Shown here in pieces: positions 22,674-32,129 of a stretch of 38,692 nucleotides of DNA. The translations under genes and the position numbers were made by a program. Every line of letters begins with the position of its first letter. The stretch's first letter is position 1. A model generated the notes under the pieces. That model worked only from the letters and a program-made list of their open reading frames with translations, ran no database searches and was not told the origin of the DNA. Origin of the DNA: Nitrososphaerota archaeon. Its GTDB lineage: Archaea; Thermoproteota; Nitrososphaeria; Nitrososphaerales; Nitrosopumilaceae. Location of the stretch: positions 1 through 38,692 of the forward strand of contig JACQCT010000024.1 of NCBI GenBank assembly GCA_016201435.1. The letters run 5' to 3'.

Positions 22674-24074
22674 CTAACCGACAGAGCCATCCATTTCCAT
22701 TTTTACTAGTCTGTTAAGCTCCACTGCATACTCCATTGGGAGCTCTTTGGTAAACGGCTCGATGAATCCGTTTACAATGAGGGTCAGTGCTTCTTCTTCT
22801 GAAAAGCCCCTTGTCATAAGGTAAAAGATCTGCTCATCTCCTATCTTTCCTACAGTTGCTTCATGTGTAATAGTGGCATCTTCTTGGTTAATTTCCATGT
22901 ATGGATAAGTATCAGTTTTTGATTCATCGTCTAAAAGCAATGCATCACATCTAACAGAGGATTTTACGTTTGTAGCACCCTTTGCAACATGAAGCAATCC
23001 TCGGTATGTGGTTCTTCCATTACTTTTGCTAACAGATTTTGATGTAATTCTAGATGTGGTATTTGGTGCCAAGTGTACCATCTTTGCGCCAGTATCCTGA
23101 TGCTGGTTTTTTCCTGCAAATGCAACAGAGAGTGTTTCTCCGTGTGCTTGCTGCCCTAGCAGATAGATTCCTGGATATTTCATTGTAAGTTTGCTTCCAA
23201 TGTTTCCATCAACCCAGTCTACTCTTGCACCTTGATATGCATAAGCACGCTTTGTAACTAAATTGTAAACATCATTACTCCAGTTTTGAATTGTGGTGTA
23301 TCTTAGTTTGGCATCTTTGAATGCAATCAATTCCACAACTGCAGAGTGCAATGACTCTGAAGAATAAACCGGTGCAGTACATCCTTCTATGTAATGTACT
23401 TCTGCACCCTCATCTGCGATAATCAATGTTCTTTCAAACTGTCCAATGTTTTCTTTGTTTATTCTAAAGTATGCTTGTAGTGGAAGATCTACTTTGACTC
23501 CTTTTGGAACATAAATAAAAGATCCGCCGCTCCAGACTGCACTATTTAGTGCGGCAAATTTGTTATCTTCTGGAGGAATTACTTTGCCAAAATACTTTTT
23601 AAAAATTTCAGGTTGTTCTTTTAGTGCAGTATCAGTATCAAGGAAAACTACGCCTTTTTTTGCCAAGTCTTCTCTTAGGCTATGATAAACAACTTCGGAT
23701 TCATATTGAGCACCTACACCTGCAAGGAATTTTTTCTCGGCTTCTGGAATTCCAAGCTTGTCAAATGTTGCTTTTACATCGGCTGGAACATTGTCCCAAT
23801 CTTTTTCTGTTTTTTCAGATGCCCTTGCATAATAGTAAATATTGTTAAAATCGATTTTACCTAGATCGCCACCCCAATTTGGCATTGGCTTTTTCATGAA
23901 AATATCATAAGAGCGTAGTCTAAAGTCAAGCATCCATTGTGGCTCATCTTTTAGTTTGCTAATTTCTATAACAGTTTCTCTTGTAAGACCTCGCTTGCTT
24001 GTGTAGACATACATTTCAGTAGAGTCTTTGAAATCATATTTACTATAATCCATATTGAGGTTCTCAGTTGTCAT
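22674..24074 (-). CDS. sufB: Fe-S cluster assembly protein SufB
   Basis: A 466-residue protein, full length. Conserved blocks are [40 protein letters not shown] (with the SufB cysteine), [34 protein letters not shown] and the [14 protein letters not shown] end, all typical of SufB. It is the subunit on which the nascent cluster is built. It heads the suf operon, with a TATA box about 20-25 nt upstream of the ATG. SufC, its ATPase partner, is encoded apart at 2440. Confidence 0.97.
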   Translation of the reverse strand: MTTENLNMDYSKYDFKDSTEMYVYTSKRGLTRETVIEISKLKDEPQWMLDFRLRSYDIFMKKPMPNWGGDLGKIDFNNIYYYARASEKTEKDWDNVPADVKATFDKLGIPEAEKKFLAGVGAQYESEVVYHSLREDLAKKGVVFLDTDTALKEQPEIFKKYFGKVIPPEDNKFAALNSAVWSGGSFIYVPKGVKVDLPLQAYFRINKENIGQFERTLIIADEGAEVHYIEGCTAPVYSSESLHSAVVELIAFKDAKLRYTTIQNWSNDVYNLVTKRAYAYQGARVDWVDGNIGSKLTMKYPGIYLLGQQAHGETLSVAFAGKNQHQDTGAKMVHLAPNTTSRITSKSVSKSNGRTTYRGLLHVAKGATNVKSSVRCDALLLDDESKTDTYPYMEINQEDATITHEATVGKIGDEQIFYLMTRGFSEEEALTLIVNGFIEPFTKELPMEYAVELNRLVKMEMDGSVG

Positions 24075-24089
24075 ACGTAAAATAACCCC

Positions 24090-24102
24090 GTTATATTATA
24101 AA
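24090..24102 (-). promoter_or_regulatory. TATA box of the sufB operon
   Basis: On the minus strand TTTTTTATAATATAAC precedes the ATG at 24074 by about 20-25 nt, fitting a leaderless message for sufB-sufD-Rieske-sufS-sufU. Confidence 0.6.
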
Positions 24103-24160
24103 AAACTTCTACCCCTGTTACTAGTTGTACAGCGGAGTAGGCTAAGCTAAATAGTCCAAG

Positions 24161-24955
24161 CTAACAAAAACAATTTTTTATTGTTTCAAATGCTCCTGGC
24201 ACTGTATGCACACCTGAAACTATTGGTTCTGTTCCAAATTTTTTCAATTCATCTGCAGTAAATGGCCCAATTGCAACAATTTTTGACATTCTAAGATTTT
24301 GTAATAGCGTTTCTTTATCTGCATCCATTAACATGATATCAAAAAATGCATTTACAGACGATGCACTGGTAAAGACAATGCCATCCACCTTGTTATTTGC
24401 AAACAGCTCTCGAAATTCATTCCATTGTGATGTATCACGAAAAGAGCATACATCATAAAGATAAATCTCCTTTACAAGTAATCCAATTTTTTCAAGTAGC
24501 TGTGCAAGAAATGGGGTAGATGCACCACTTCGTGGAATAATGACTTTTTTTCCTTCAGCATTTAGTCTTGTAAAGACCTCACCTACACCGACAGAAGAAA
24601 ATCTATTTGGCATGTGTGCAACTCTGATTCCTTCAGCCTCAAGTGCTGCTTTTGTTTTTGGTCCAACAGCTATCACAACAGTATTTGCCACTGCAAGTTG
24701 GAGTTTTTCATATTTTGAAACTTTTCGTGCTGTATCAAACAAAAGTTTCACTGCTTTTGAGCTCATAAAAACAGAAAAATCCGGATCCTCTTCTTTTATG
24801 GAATGTAAAAATTCATCAACAATTTTTTCACCTTTACTTACAAGTTCTATTGTTGGAAGAGAAATTGGTTTTGCATTTGCATTTGTAATTAGCTGTATAA
24901 ATTCCTCAGAATCTTCTTTGGAACGCGTAATTGCTATTGTTTTACCTGTAATCAT
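24161..24955 (-). CDS. hemD: Uroporphyrinogen-III synthase
   Basis: A 264-residue two-domain protein that cyclises hydroxymethylbilane to uroporphyrinogen III. The family is poorly conserved, but GKTIAITRSKEDSEEF, SLPTIELV, FMSSKAVKLLFD, GPKTKAALEAEGIRVAHMP, VDGIVFTSASSVNAFF and IGPFTADELKKFG match its pattern. I chose the ATG at 24955, which overlaps the cobA stop by four bases and has GGTGGAG before it, rather than the GTG at 24964. It is last in hemL-hemC-cobA-hemD. Confidence 0.92.
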   Translation of the reverse strand: MITGKTIAITRSKEDSEEFIQLITNANAKPISLPTIELVSKGEKIVDEFLHSIKEEDPDFSVFMSSKAVKLLFDTARKVSKYEKLQLAVANTVVIAVGPKTKAALEAEGIRVAHMPNRFSSVGVGEVFTRLNAEGKKVIIPRSGASTPFLAQLLEKIGLLVKEIYLYDVCSFRDTSQWNEFRELFANNKVDGIVFTSASSVNAFFDIMLMDADKETLLQNLRMSKIVAIGPFTADELKKFGTEPIVSGVHTVPGAFETIKNCFC

Positions 24956-25695
24956 TTTCTCCACCCTATTATTTCAGACAAGTTAACTACCTTACCTATT
25001 ATAATTATAGACGGCGGTCTTATTTTGGCCTGAATGACCTTTTGCGAGATATTTGAGAGATCTCCCTTTATCATTCTGTGTTTTGATGTGGTTCCATTTT
25101 GTATTACTGCTACAGGAGTTTTTTTATCTAATCCCCCCTCTATCAGGTTTTTAGAAATTTTGTCTAATCTTGAAAGTCCCATCATGATAACTATGGTATC
25201 TACTGATTTTGCAAGTTTTTTCCATTTGACAGCCTCTTTTGTCTTTTTAGCGTCCTCGTGACCTGTAACAAAAACAACTGATGATGCATAATCCCTGTGC
25301 GTAAGTGGTATTCCAGAATATTCTGCAGAGCCAATACCAGATGTGATTCCAGGAATTATTTCGTATTTTATCTTGTGTTCTCTAAGAAATTCTGCTTCCT
25401 CACCTCCTCTTCCAAAAATAAAAGGATCACCTCCCTTTAGCCTGACTATGTTTTTCTTTGTCTTTGCAAACTTTAGCATCAAGTCGTTTGTAGAGTCTTG
25501 GTGCTTGTAATCATCGCCTACATCACGCCCGACATAGACTTTTTCTGTACTTTTTGGTATCATGGAAATGATTCCTTTGCTTACCAATCTATCGTAAAGT
25601 ACCACATCAGCAGATTTTATTGCTTCAACAGCTTTTAGTGTAATAAGTTTGTGGTCGCCTGGTCCTGCTCCAACGATATAGACTTTGCCTGTCAT
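24952..25695 (-). CDS. cobA: Uroporphyrinogen-III C-methyltransferase (SUMT)
   Basis: A 247-residue SAM-dependent methylase that converts uroporphyrinogen III to precorrin-2. Motifs are VYIVGAGPGDHKLITLKAVE (about 5-24), ADVVLYDRLVS (28-38), VRLKGGDPFIFGRGGEEAE (84-102) and the VPGITSGIGSAEYSGIPLTHR-type block. It is the stand-alone methylase form without a HemD or CysG fusion. Its product feeds SirC in the other haem cluster at 7813. Four-base overlaps join it to hemC upstream and hemD downstream. Confidence 0.95.
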   Translation of the reverse strand: MTGKVYIVGAGPGDHKLITLKAVEAIKSADVVLYDRLVSKGIISMIPKSTEKVYVGRDVGDDYKHQDSTNDLMLKFAKTKKNIVRLKGGDPFIFGRGGEEAEFLREHKIKYEIIPGITSGIGSAEYSGIPLTHRDYASSVVFVTGHEDAKKTKEAVKWKKLAKSVDTIVIMMGLSRLDKISKNLIEGGLDKKTPVAVIQNGTTSKHRMIKGDLSNISQKVIQAKIRPPSIIIIGKVVNLSEIIGWRK

Positions 25696-26627
25696 TTTTT
25701 ATTCCATTCCTCTACTTTTTCTCTCCAATTTTTAGCAAGCTCTGCTATTCCTTTTTTGGCAAGTTCTGATGCTATCTGTTTTCCAAGCTCTTTTGCTTGC
25801 AAAGGCTCTCCAGTTTTTTCCACATTAATGGATTTGCTGCCATCCACAGAATATACTATTACATGCAGTTTTAGCTTGCCTCCTGTTTTTTGTGCTAGTG
25901 CACCTACTGGAAATCTACAACCAGAATCTACAAAAATAGAAAGCGATCTTTCAGCTTCAATGGCATAGCGAGAATCCGGATCTTCTATTGTCCTTAACAG
26001 TTCGATTAGTTTGGCATTATCTCTTCTTGATACGATTGCAAGTGCGCCTTGTCCAGGAGAAGGCGAAAACTCTGTTGTCGAAAGTCTTTCAAATTTTACA
26101 TTCAATCCCAATCTCCCAATTCCTGCCTCAGCAAGAACAACTCCATCAAAATTCCCATCATCAATCTTTTTGATTCTTGATTCAATGTTGCCTCGAATTG
26201 GTTTAACAACAAGATCTGGTCTTATGCGTGAAATTTGGACTGCTCTGCGAAGACTGCTTGTGCCAATTATTGCGCCTTTTTTGATTTTTTCTAGTGTATA
26301 ATTGCCTTTAGAAATGAATACATCATTTGCAGCTTCTCTTTTTGGAATACATGCCAATATGAGATCGTCAGGAAGTTCTGCTGGTACATCCTTTAGACTG
26401 TGTACTGCAAAGTCAACTTTTTTTTCAGCTACCGCCCTATCAATTTCTTTTTCAAATATTCCCTTTTGATTTATGTTAAAAAGTGGTCTTGCATCAGTGT
26501 CACCTTTGGTTTTTATTGGAATTATTTCAAATTCTGTTTCAGGAGATTTTTTTTTCAGTTCTGATATGACCCATTTGGTCTGGGCAAGTGAAAGTGGGCT
26601 TCCCCTAGTTCCTATTGCATACTTCAT
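25692..26627 (-). CDS. hemC: Hydroxymethylbilane synthase (porphobilinogen deaminase)
   Basis: A 311-residue enzyme that links four porphobilinogens. The cofactor-binding cysteine is Cys237 (DSGCRFPVGAL), the catalytic Asp is Asp80 (HSLKDVP), and the basic substrate residues lie in GTSSLRRAVQ, RGNIESR. IGTRGSPLSLAQT is the canonical start. The gene overlaps hemL and cobA by four bases each. Family length and all key residues are normal. Confidence 0.97.
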   Translation of the reverse strand: MKYAIGTRGSPLSLAQTKWVISELKKKSPETEFEIIPIKTKGDTDARPLFNINQKGIFEKEIDRAVAEKKVDFAVHSLKDVPAELPDDLILACIPKREAANDVFISKGNYTLEKIKKGAIIGTSSLRRAVQISRIRPDLVVKPIRGNIESRIKKIDDGNFDGVVLAEAGIGRLGLNVKFERLSTTEFSPSPGQGALAIVSRRDNAKLIELLRTIEDPDSRYAIEAERSLSIFVDSGCRFPVGALAQKTGGKLKLHVIVYSVDGSKSINVEKTGEPLQAKELGKQIASELAKKGIAELAKNWREKVEEWNKK

Positions 26628-27901
26628 GTTTTCACCGCTTTGAGAGATTTTTCATATGCCTCTATGGTCTTGTGCAAATCATCAGTAGTGTGAGCAGATG
26701 ATAAAAACACGGTTTCAAACTGGGACGGTGCTACAAAGACACCATTTTTTAAAAGTGTAGCAAATAGTTTCTTGAATTTTTTGGCATCGGCTTTTTTTGC
26801 AGAACCATAATCTTTTACAGGCTTGTCTGTAAAAAAGACCTGAAACATAGAACTAATAAAATTAATTTGGTGAGGAATCTTTAGATCAGTTGCCAGATCT
26901 TTGATGGCATTTGCCAGTATTGTACAACTTAGCTCAAGTTTCGGATAGATCTTGTTTTTGTCCTTGTTTATCGTTTTTACAGATGCTATTGCAGCAGCAA
27001 CAGATACTGGATTACCGGCATAGGTACTTGCTTGGTATACCTTTCCTTCTGGGGACAGCATTTTCATTATTTCATTTTTCCCTCCCACTGCTGCAATGAC
27101 AAACCCGTTTCCCAAGGCCTTGCCAAGTGTTGTAAGATCAGGTTTTATGGAATAGTATTTTTGTGCACCACCTAGCGACATTCTAAACCCTGTAACTACC
27201 TCATCAAATATCAACGGTACATCATGATCTTTTGTTATTTTTCTGACTTCGGCAAGAAATCTTTTTTCTGGTAAAACTAGACCCATGTTTGCTAGAACCG
27301 GCTCTATTATTACACCAGCAACATCTTTTTGTTTTTCAAGTACAGAGTCAAGCTCTTGTGAATTATTATATTGTACAACAAGCGTATTCTTAGAGACTTC
27401 ATCAAGGCCTCCTCCTGAAATCGATATTCCATTATGAGCTGCACCAGAGCCTGCCTTTACAAGAACAGAGTCATGAGCACCATGGTAGCATCCTTCAAAT
27501 TTTATTATTTTTTTCTTCTTTGTAAAACCTCTGGCAAGTCGTATTGCAGTCATTGTTGCCTCACTTCCAGTGTTTACTAATCGTACTTTTTCCATTGAAG
27601 GATAATTTCTTACAATCAATTCTGATAGTTCAACTTCAATATCTGTTGGTGCACAGTATAGCGTTCCATTTTTTAATTGTGCCAAAACTGCGGAAAGTAT
27701 TTCTTTTCTTCGATGCCCCAAAAGCAGAGCGCCATATCCATTACAAAAGTCAATATACTTATTGCCTTCCACATCCCAGATCGCACTGCCGTCAGCTTTT
27801 TTTACAAAGAACGGATATGGATCATAAAGTCTTACTGGGCTGTTTATTCCTGATGGAATAACCTTCTTTGCCCGTAAAAATAATTTCTTTGAATTTGACA
27901 T
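26624..27901 (-). CDS. hemL: Glutamate-1-semialdehyde 2,1-aminomutase
   Basis: A 425-residue PLP enzyme of class III aminotransferase fold that turns glutamate-1-semialdehyde into 5-aminolevulinate. The PLP lysine is Lys261 in TLGKALGNGF. Also present are IPSGINSPVR, NTGSEATMTAIRLAR, FEGCYHGAHD and FDEVVTGFR. HemL uses the product of HemA, encoded 20 kb away. It is the first gene of the hemL-hemC-cobA-hemD operon, with a TATA box upstream. Confidence 0.97.
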   Translation of the reverse strand: MSNSKKLFLRAKKVIPSGINSPVRLYDPYPFFVKKADGSAIWDVEGNKYIDFCNGYGALLLGHRRKEILSAVLAQLKNGTLYCAPTDIEVELSELIVRNYPSMEKVRLVNTGSEATMTAIRLARGFTKKKKIIKFEGCYHGAHDSVLVKAGSGAAHNGISISGGGLDEVSKNTLVVQYNNSQELDSVLEKQKDVAGVIIEPVLANMGLVLPEKRFLAEVRKITKDHDVPLIFDEVVTGFRMSLGGAQKYYSIKPDLTTLGKALGNGFVIAAVGGKNEIMKMLSPEGKVYQASTYAGNPVSVAAAIASVKTINKDKNKIYPKLELSCTILANAIKDLATDLKIPHQINFISSMFQVFFTDKPVKDYGSAKKADAKKFKKLFATLLKNGVFVAPSQFETVFLSSAHTTDDLHKTIEAYEKSLKAVKT

Positions 27902-27916
27902 CAGATAAAGGTAAAA

Positions 27917-27935
27917 CGATTATTATTATAATCTA
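27917..27935 (-). promoter_or_regulatory. TATA box of the hemL operon
   Basis: The minus strand reads GATTATAATAATAATCG roughly 25 nt before the hemL ATG at 27901, consistent with a leaderless start. The rest of 27902-28028 shows nothing else. Confidence 0.55.
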
Positions 27936-28836
27936 TATGAAAAGTATCGCAATATTACATCAAGTACAGATTCCTTAAATCAAATTTAAGAAATTGAGCG
28001 TGATTAGTGGCAGTAACAGTATCTGTAATTATCGTACTTCACAATTAACTATGGTATCGTGGCTTACATTGCCAGCAGTGCAAGTGTTATGTCCGTCTCC
28101 ACCATCAATTATATCCGAACCGGTGCCTACTGTTATCTTGTCATTTCCTGAACCTCCCTTTATGATATTGTTACCGTTGCCAGCTATGATGGTATCGTCT
28201 CCATTACCTCCAAATATCACACTATCACCATTTCCTGCAATTATACAATCGCCAGATGTACCAGCACGAATTATATCATTTCCGCCAAGACTTATTATCA
28301 AATTAGAAATACCACCTTTTCCAACCAATATGTCATCATCTTCTGTACCCATTACCAAGTTGTAAGATGATTCAGGCTTGCCGCATGCCAACACTGTCAC
28401 TGATTGTGCAAGTGATTTAGAATTACCAAATTTATCAATAGCATTCCATTCTACTATTGTTTTGCCAAGTGGGAACGATACAGTAGCGTTGTTAGTTATT
28501 TTTGGAGATGTATCAACAATTCCAGTAGCTGTTGCCTGTCCAATTTGTATTGACATTTCAAATGCAGTAGCATTCACAACTATATCAGCTGGAATGTTTA
28601 ATTGTGGAGGAGTTCTATCAACTACAGTTATCTTTTGAGTTGCAGTAGCAGCGTTTCCAGATGTATCAGTAGCTTTCCATGTTACGATGGTTTGTCCAAA
28701 TGGAAATACCTGCGGGGCATCGTTTGTAATGGATGCAACTCCTACGGCATCTTTTGCTGTAGCATTACCAATCTCTACTTGATTATCGGTAGGACTTGTT
28801 GCATTAACAATGATATTTCTTGGTGCCACAATAATA

Positions 28837-28906
28837 GGTGCAGTGGTATCCACTACATCAACTGTCTGAGTTGCGTTTGAGATGTTGCCAGCTGCATCCT
28901 TTGCAG
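28837..28906. repeat. 70-nt perfect direct repeat, copy 1
   Basis: Identical to 29416-29485, with abrupt divergence at both ends. It covers the end of one HYR module and the start of the next. The right edge of copy 2 is exactly the frameshift junction of the surface gene. Confidence 0.85.
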
Positions 28907-29083
28907 TCCATGTGATAGCAGTTGCACCTATTGGGAATGCTGATGGAGAGTTGTTGGATATAGTAACTTGCTCTACATCAACTGTCCGAGTTGCGTTTGA
29001 GATGTTGCCAGCTGCATCCTTTGCAGTCCATGTGATAGCAGTTGCACCTATTGGGAATGCTGATGGAGAGTTGTTGGATATAG
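28853..29083. repeat. 111-nt tandem repeat with 120-nt period
   Basis: 28853-28963 and 28973-29083 are identical except for one transition at 28867/28987. The 120-nt period is a multiple of three, so the duplication adds 40 residues (half a HYR module) without breaking the frame. Confidence 0.88.
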
Positions 29084-29415
29084 ATTCTATACCTACAGCA
29101 TCTGTCGCATTTGCCTTTCCAACAGATAATACATTATCATTTACACTGGTAGCCTCAATTGTAATGTCATTTGGTATGATCAATTTTGGTGCAGTGGTGT
29201 CTCTGACATCTACTGTCTGGGTAGCATTAGCGGAATTGCCAGCTGTGTCTACTGCAATCCATGTAACTGTGGTCAAACCAATGCCAAATACTTTTGGAGC
29301 GTTGTTAGTTACGGTGACTTGCTCTAGATCAGTTACTGTTGGTGTACCTAGTGGTACAGTGTTATTGTCAAGTGATGTAGCTTCAAATGTAATGTCCTTT
29401 GGTGGAATGATCTTT

Positions 29416-29485
29416 GGTGCAGTGGTATCCACTACATCAACTGTCTGAGTTGCGTTTGAGATGTTGCCAGCTGCATCCTTTGCAG
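29416..29485. repeat. 70-nt perfect direct repeat, copy 2
   Basis: Identical to 28837-28906. After base 29485 the sequence switches to a different module position, breaking the reading frame. Confidence 0.85.
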
Positions 29486-31302
29486 GTTAATGATGTGGCT
29501 TCAAAGACAACATTTGATGGTGGAGTCAATTTTGGTGCAGTGGTATCAACTATTTTTACTGTCTGAGTATCAGTAGCACCATTACCTGCAGCATCCTTTG
29601 CAATCCAAGTAACTGTAGTTGTACCTATTGGGAATGTCTTTGGTGCATTATTGGTTACAGATTGTATTATGCCATTATCTGTTACAGTAGAATTACCTAA
29701 ATCGATTATATTGTTTGTAGTACTTGTTGCTTCGATTGTAATGTCAGATGGAGCATGAATTATTGGCGGTGTGGTATCCTGAATAGTAACTATTTGTTTT
29801 GCAGTGGCATCATTTCCTGATGCATCCTTTGCAATCCAAGTTACAATTGTCTGTCCCAGTGGAAAGTATGCAGGTGCATCATTTGTCATGGATAACACTC
29901 CAACTCCATCGTATGCTGATGGCAATCCAAGATCAACAGAATTATGATCAGGGCTTTTTGCTTCTACAGTTACACTTGGTGGTGCTGTTAGTGTAGGTGC
30001 GGTTGTATCAATTACTGTAATCTTTTGTACTGCCTTTGCCATGTTTCCTCCAGAATCAGTCGCAGTCCAAGTTACCATAGTGGTACCAAGTGGAAATTTT
30101 GATGGCGCATCGTTAGTAATTGAAGTAACAGATGTATCATCTGTTGCCGTTGCCTGACCAATTGAAACTGAAGTTAACATTCCAGATGCTTGAACTGTCA
30201 TGTCTGCTGACGCGGTTATTGTAGGTGGAGTTTTATCATTAGGATTAGTTACTTTTGGAATAGTGTTTTGTTGTATTTGGTTAGTATTTTGTGTCTGTGG
30301 TTGTTGTGTTTGATTATCAACTGAAGTTGTGGTTTGTGTCATTGGAGAAGATAAAGAACCAAATTTTTGAATTCTATTGTTACTACCGTCTACCACATAG
30401 ACATTTCCAGCGGAATCAATGGCAACATCTCTTGGGTTGTCAAAGAAATCAGGTCCAGTTCCCTGACTTCCCCACGCAGTGAGTAAATTTCCATCTTTGT
30501 TAATTTTAACAATTTGATTATTACCAGTATCTGTGACATAGATATTTCCAGATGAATCAACACTTAATCCAAGTGGTGTCTTAAAGTTTGAACCAGAAGA
30601 TGCAGAAAAAGTTTTCAAGAAAACACCATCTTGGGTGAATTTTTCAATTCTGTTATTTCCAGAATCTGCCACATAGATACTTCCCTGCGAATCTGCAGCT
30701 ACTCCACGTGGGGAAAGAAATTGACCATCGTCAAGACCGCTCTGTCCAATTGATGTGATGAATTTACCGTCAGGTGAGAATTTTTCTATTCTGCTATTTC
30801 CAGTATCAGCAACATAAACATCTCCACTGGAGTCTGTGGCAATTCCTTGTGGCAATAAAAATTGTCCATTACCACTGCCTTTAGTTCCCCATTGAGTTAC
30901 GAATTTGCCTGTTGTATCAAATTTTTGAATTGTATTTTGCTCATTATCAACAACATAAACAGAACTTCCGTGAACTGCAATTCCAGCTGGAGACTGAAAT
31001 TGTCCATTTCCATTGCCTTTAGTTCCCCATGTATCCAAGAAATTTCCATTAAAATCGAACTTTTCAACTCGTCTGTTACCCAAATCTGTAACATAGACAT
31101 TGCCAGCTGAGTCTATTGATATACCCTGTGGAAAAGCAAACTGACCTAGTTTTCCAAGTCCATATGAGCCCCATTGAGTGGCATATTGAGGAGTTGTAGT
31201 TGCACTAGAGTATGGAATGAATGTACTAGAAAGTACTAGAGATATAATCCCTATTAGTAGGAGTAGGAACGTTTTCAACTGGCATAAATTGCAAAATACC
31301 AA
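29437..31302 (-). CDS. Surface protein N-terminal half: signal peptide, NHL propeller, HYR repeats (frameshifted gene)
   Basis: 621 residues. The N-terminal helix (LKTFLLLLIGIISLVLSS) is a signal peptide; the start is TTG at 31302, or a TTG eight codons later. Six NHL repeats (about 40-320), each of the form PxGIAxDSxGNVYVxDxGNxR, make a six-bladed beta-propeller. A Gln/Thr/Asn-rich linker follows. Three full HYR (immunoglobulin-like) modules start DKTPP, DTTAP, DTTPP. A fourth breaks after VFEATSL, where the frame runs into KGCSWQHLKRNSDS and stops. The rest of the protein continues in another frame at 29485. It is an exported adhesion- or matrix-type protein. The break may be real or an assembly error in repeats. 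Confidence 0.85.
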   Translation of the reverse strand: MVFCNLCQLKTFLLLLIGIISLVLSSTFIPYSSATTTPQYATQWGSYGLGKLGQFAFPQGISIDSAGNVYVTDLGNRRVEKFDFNGNFLDTWGTKGNGNGQFQSPAGIAVHGSSVYVVDNEQNTIQKFDTTGKFVTQWGTKGSGNGQFLLPQGIATDSSGDVYVADTGNSRIEKFSPDGKFITSIGQSGLDDGQFLSPRGVAADSQGSIYVADSGNNRIEKFTQDGVFLKTFSASSGSNFKTPLGLSVDSSGNIYVTDTGNNQIVKINKDGNLLTAWGSQGTGPDFFDNPRDVAIDSAGNVYVVDGSNNRIQKFGSLSSPMTQTTTSVDNQTQQPQTQNTNQIQQNTIPKVTNPNDKTPPTITASADMTVQASGMLTSVSIGQATATDDTSVTSITNDAPSKFPLGTTMVTWTATDSGGNMAKAVQKITVIDTTAPTLTAPPSVTVEAKSPDHNSVDLGLPSAYDGVGVLSMTNDAPAYFPLGQTIVTWIAKDASGNDATAKQIVTIQDTTPPIIHAPSDITIEATSTTNNIIDLGNSTVTDNGIIQSVTNNAPKTFPIGTTTVTWIAKDAAGNGATDTQTVKIVDTTAPKLTPPSNVVFEATSLTCKGCSWQHLKRNSDS

Positions 31303-31352
31303 AAAGTTCGCTAAAGTGAGGAATTGTTGTAGTTTTTGTCAATTAAGGTCGA

Positions 31353-32129
31353 TTAGAAGGGTTTGTTGACTTCTCTTGTGAAGGCATAGCTTGCTATGGC
31401 GATCATTATCGCTACAAAACCGCAAATTACAGCAACATCAACTGCAATAGAAAAGATTTGGGCCGTTCCTGTCATCATCTCTCTAATTAAAAGAACAGAA
31501 TAGGTCACGGGGTTTAGCTTTGCTATAAAGGCAAGCCAATGTGGCAAAAGTTCCAGAGGAAAAAGCGCTGGACTTAACATAAACAATGGCATTCCAAGAA
31601 AATTAATCACCCCCCAAAAGGTTTCTTGTGATTTTGCAGTAGCTGCAACAATAACAGAGATTCCAGAGAATCCAAGTGAAAATGCAATCACAATTAACAT
31701 TATTGGAATAATCATCAGATAGTTTACAATTCCAACACCAAGTGCAAGTGCAATTCCTAAAATAAGACTTGATTGCAAAGCTGAAATCAAAGATATTGCA
31801 AGCATCTTTCCAACCGCAATTGATGATCTAGAAATTGGAGATGTCAATGCCTTATTCATAAAACCATATCTTCTGTCCCATAATGTGTTGACTCCTCCAA
31901 AAATGCTGGTAAAAATTGCTGTAAGCATTATCACACCAGGCGCCATGAATTCTATGTAGGAACCATTGAATCCTACAGATTGTATTAGTGGCTTAGTTCC
32001 TGCAAAAGTATTTCCAATTACTATGATCCAGATAGCTGGTTGGATCAATCTTATCAATATACCACTTCTAGACTTGCGGTATCGCTTCATCTCCCTCCAA
32101 AAAATTGTATAAGTGTCTGAAAAAATCAA
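31353..32129 (-). CDS. ABC-2 type transporter permease
   Basis: 258 residues with about six transmembrane helices of the ABC-2/DrrB family. The conserved FGGVNTLWDRRYGFMNKALTSPISR loop after TM2 and SPALFPLELLPHWLAFIAKLNPVTY near the C-terminus are typical. The start overlaps the ATPase stop by four bases. With the ATPase it forms an exporter (drug, lipid or polysaccharide type); the substrate is unknown. It sits next to the surface-protein gene, which might be coincidental. Confidence 0.93.
   Translation of the reverse strand: MIFSDTYTIFWREMKRYRKSRSGILIRLIQPAIWIIVIGNTFAGTKPLIQSVGFNGSYIEFMAPGVIMLTAIFTSIFGGVNTLWDRRYGFMNKALTSPISRSSIAVGKMLAISLISALQSSLILGIALALGVGIVNYLMIIPIMLIVIAFSLGFSGISVIVAATAKSQETFWGVINFLGMPLFMLSPALFPLELLPHWLAFIAKLNPVTYSVLLIREMMTGTAQIFSIAVDVAVICGFVAIMIAIASYAFTREVNKPF

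Larger units (their letters stand above)
28029..29485 (-). pseudogene. Surface protein C-terminal half: HYR repeats and RTX-like tail (out of frame with its N-terminal half)
   Basis: The continuation of the gene at 29437-31302, in another reading frame. From the junction it reads AKDAAGNISNATQTVDV, then four full HYR modules of about 77 residues (each starting DTTAP or DRTPP and ending in a TWxAxDxxGN strand) and one half module from an in-frame 120-nt tandem duplication. The last 90 residues carry glycine-aspartate nonapeptides (GGNGDDTIIAGNGNN, GGSGNDKI) like calcium-binding RTX repeats. It has no natural start of its own; the GTG at 29432 is internal. As sequenced it would not be made unless frames are joined. 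Confidence 0.8.

Noticed and set aside
28029-29432. Independent gene starting at the GTG at 29432
   Set aside because: The reading continues upstream through HYR sequence to the frameshift joint, so the GTG is internal to a larger gene.
28882-29448. Plus-strand 188-codon frame with internal repeats
   Set aside because: It is the antisense of the HYR repeats; repeats follow from the minus-strand gene, and it has no promoter or family.
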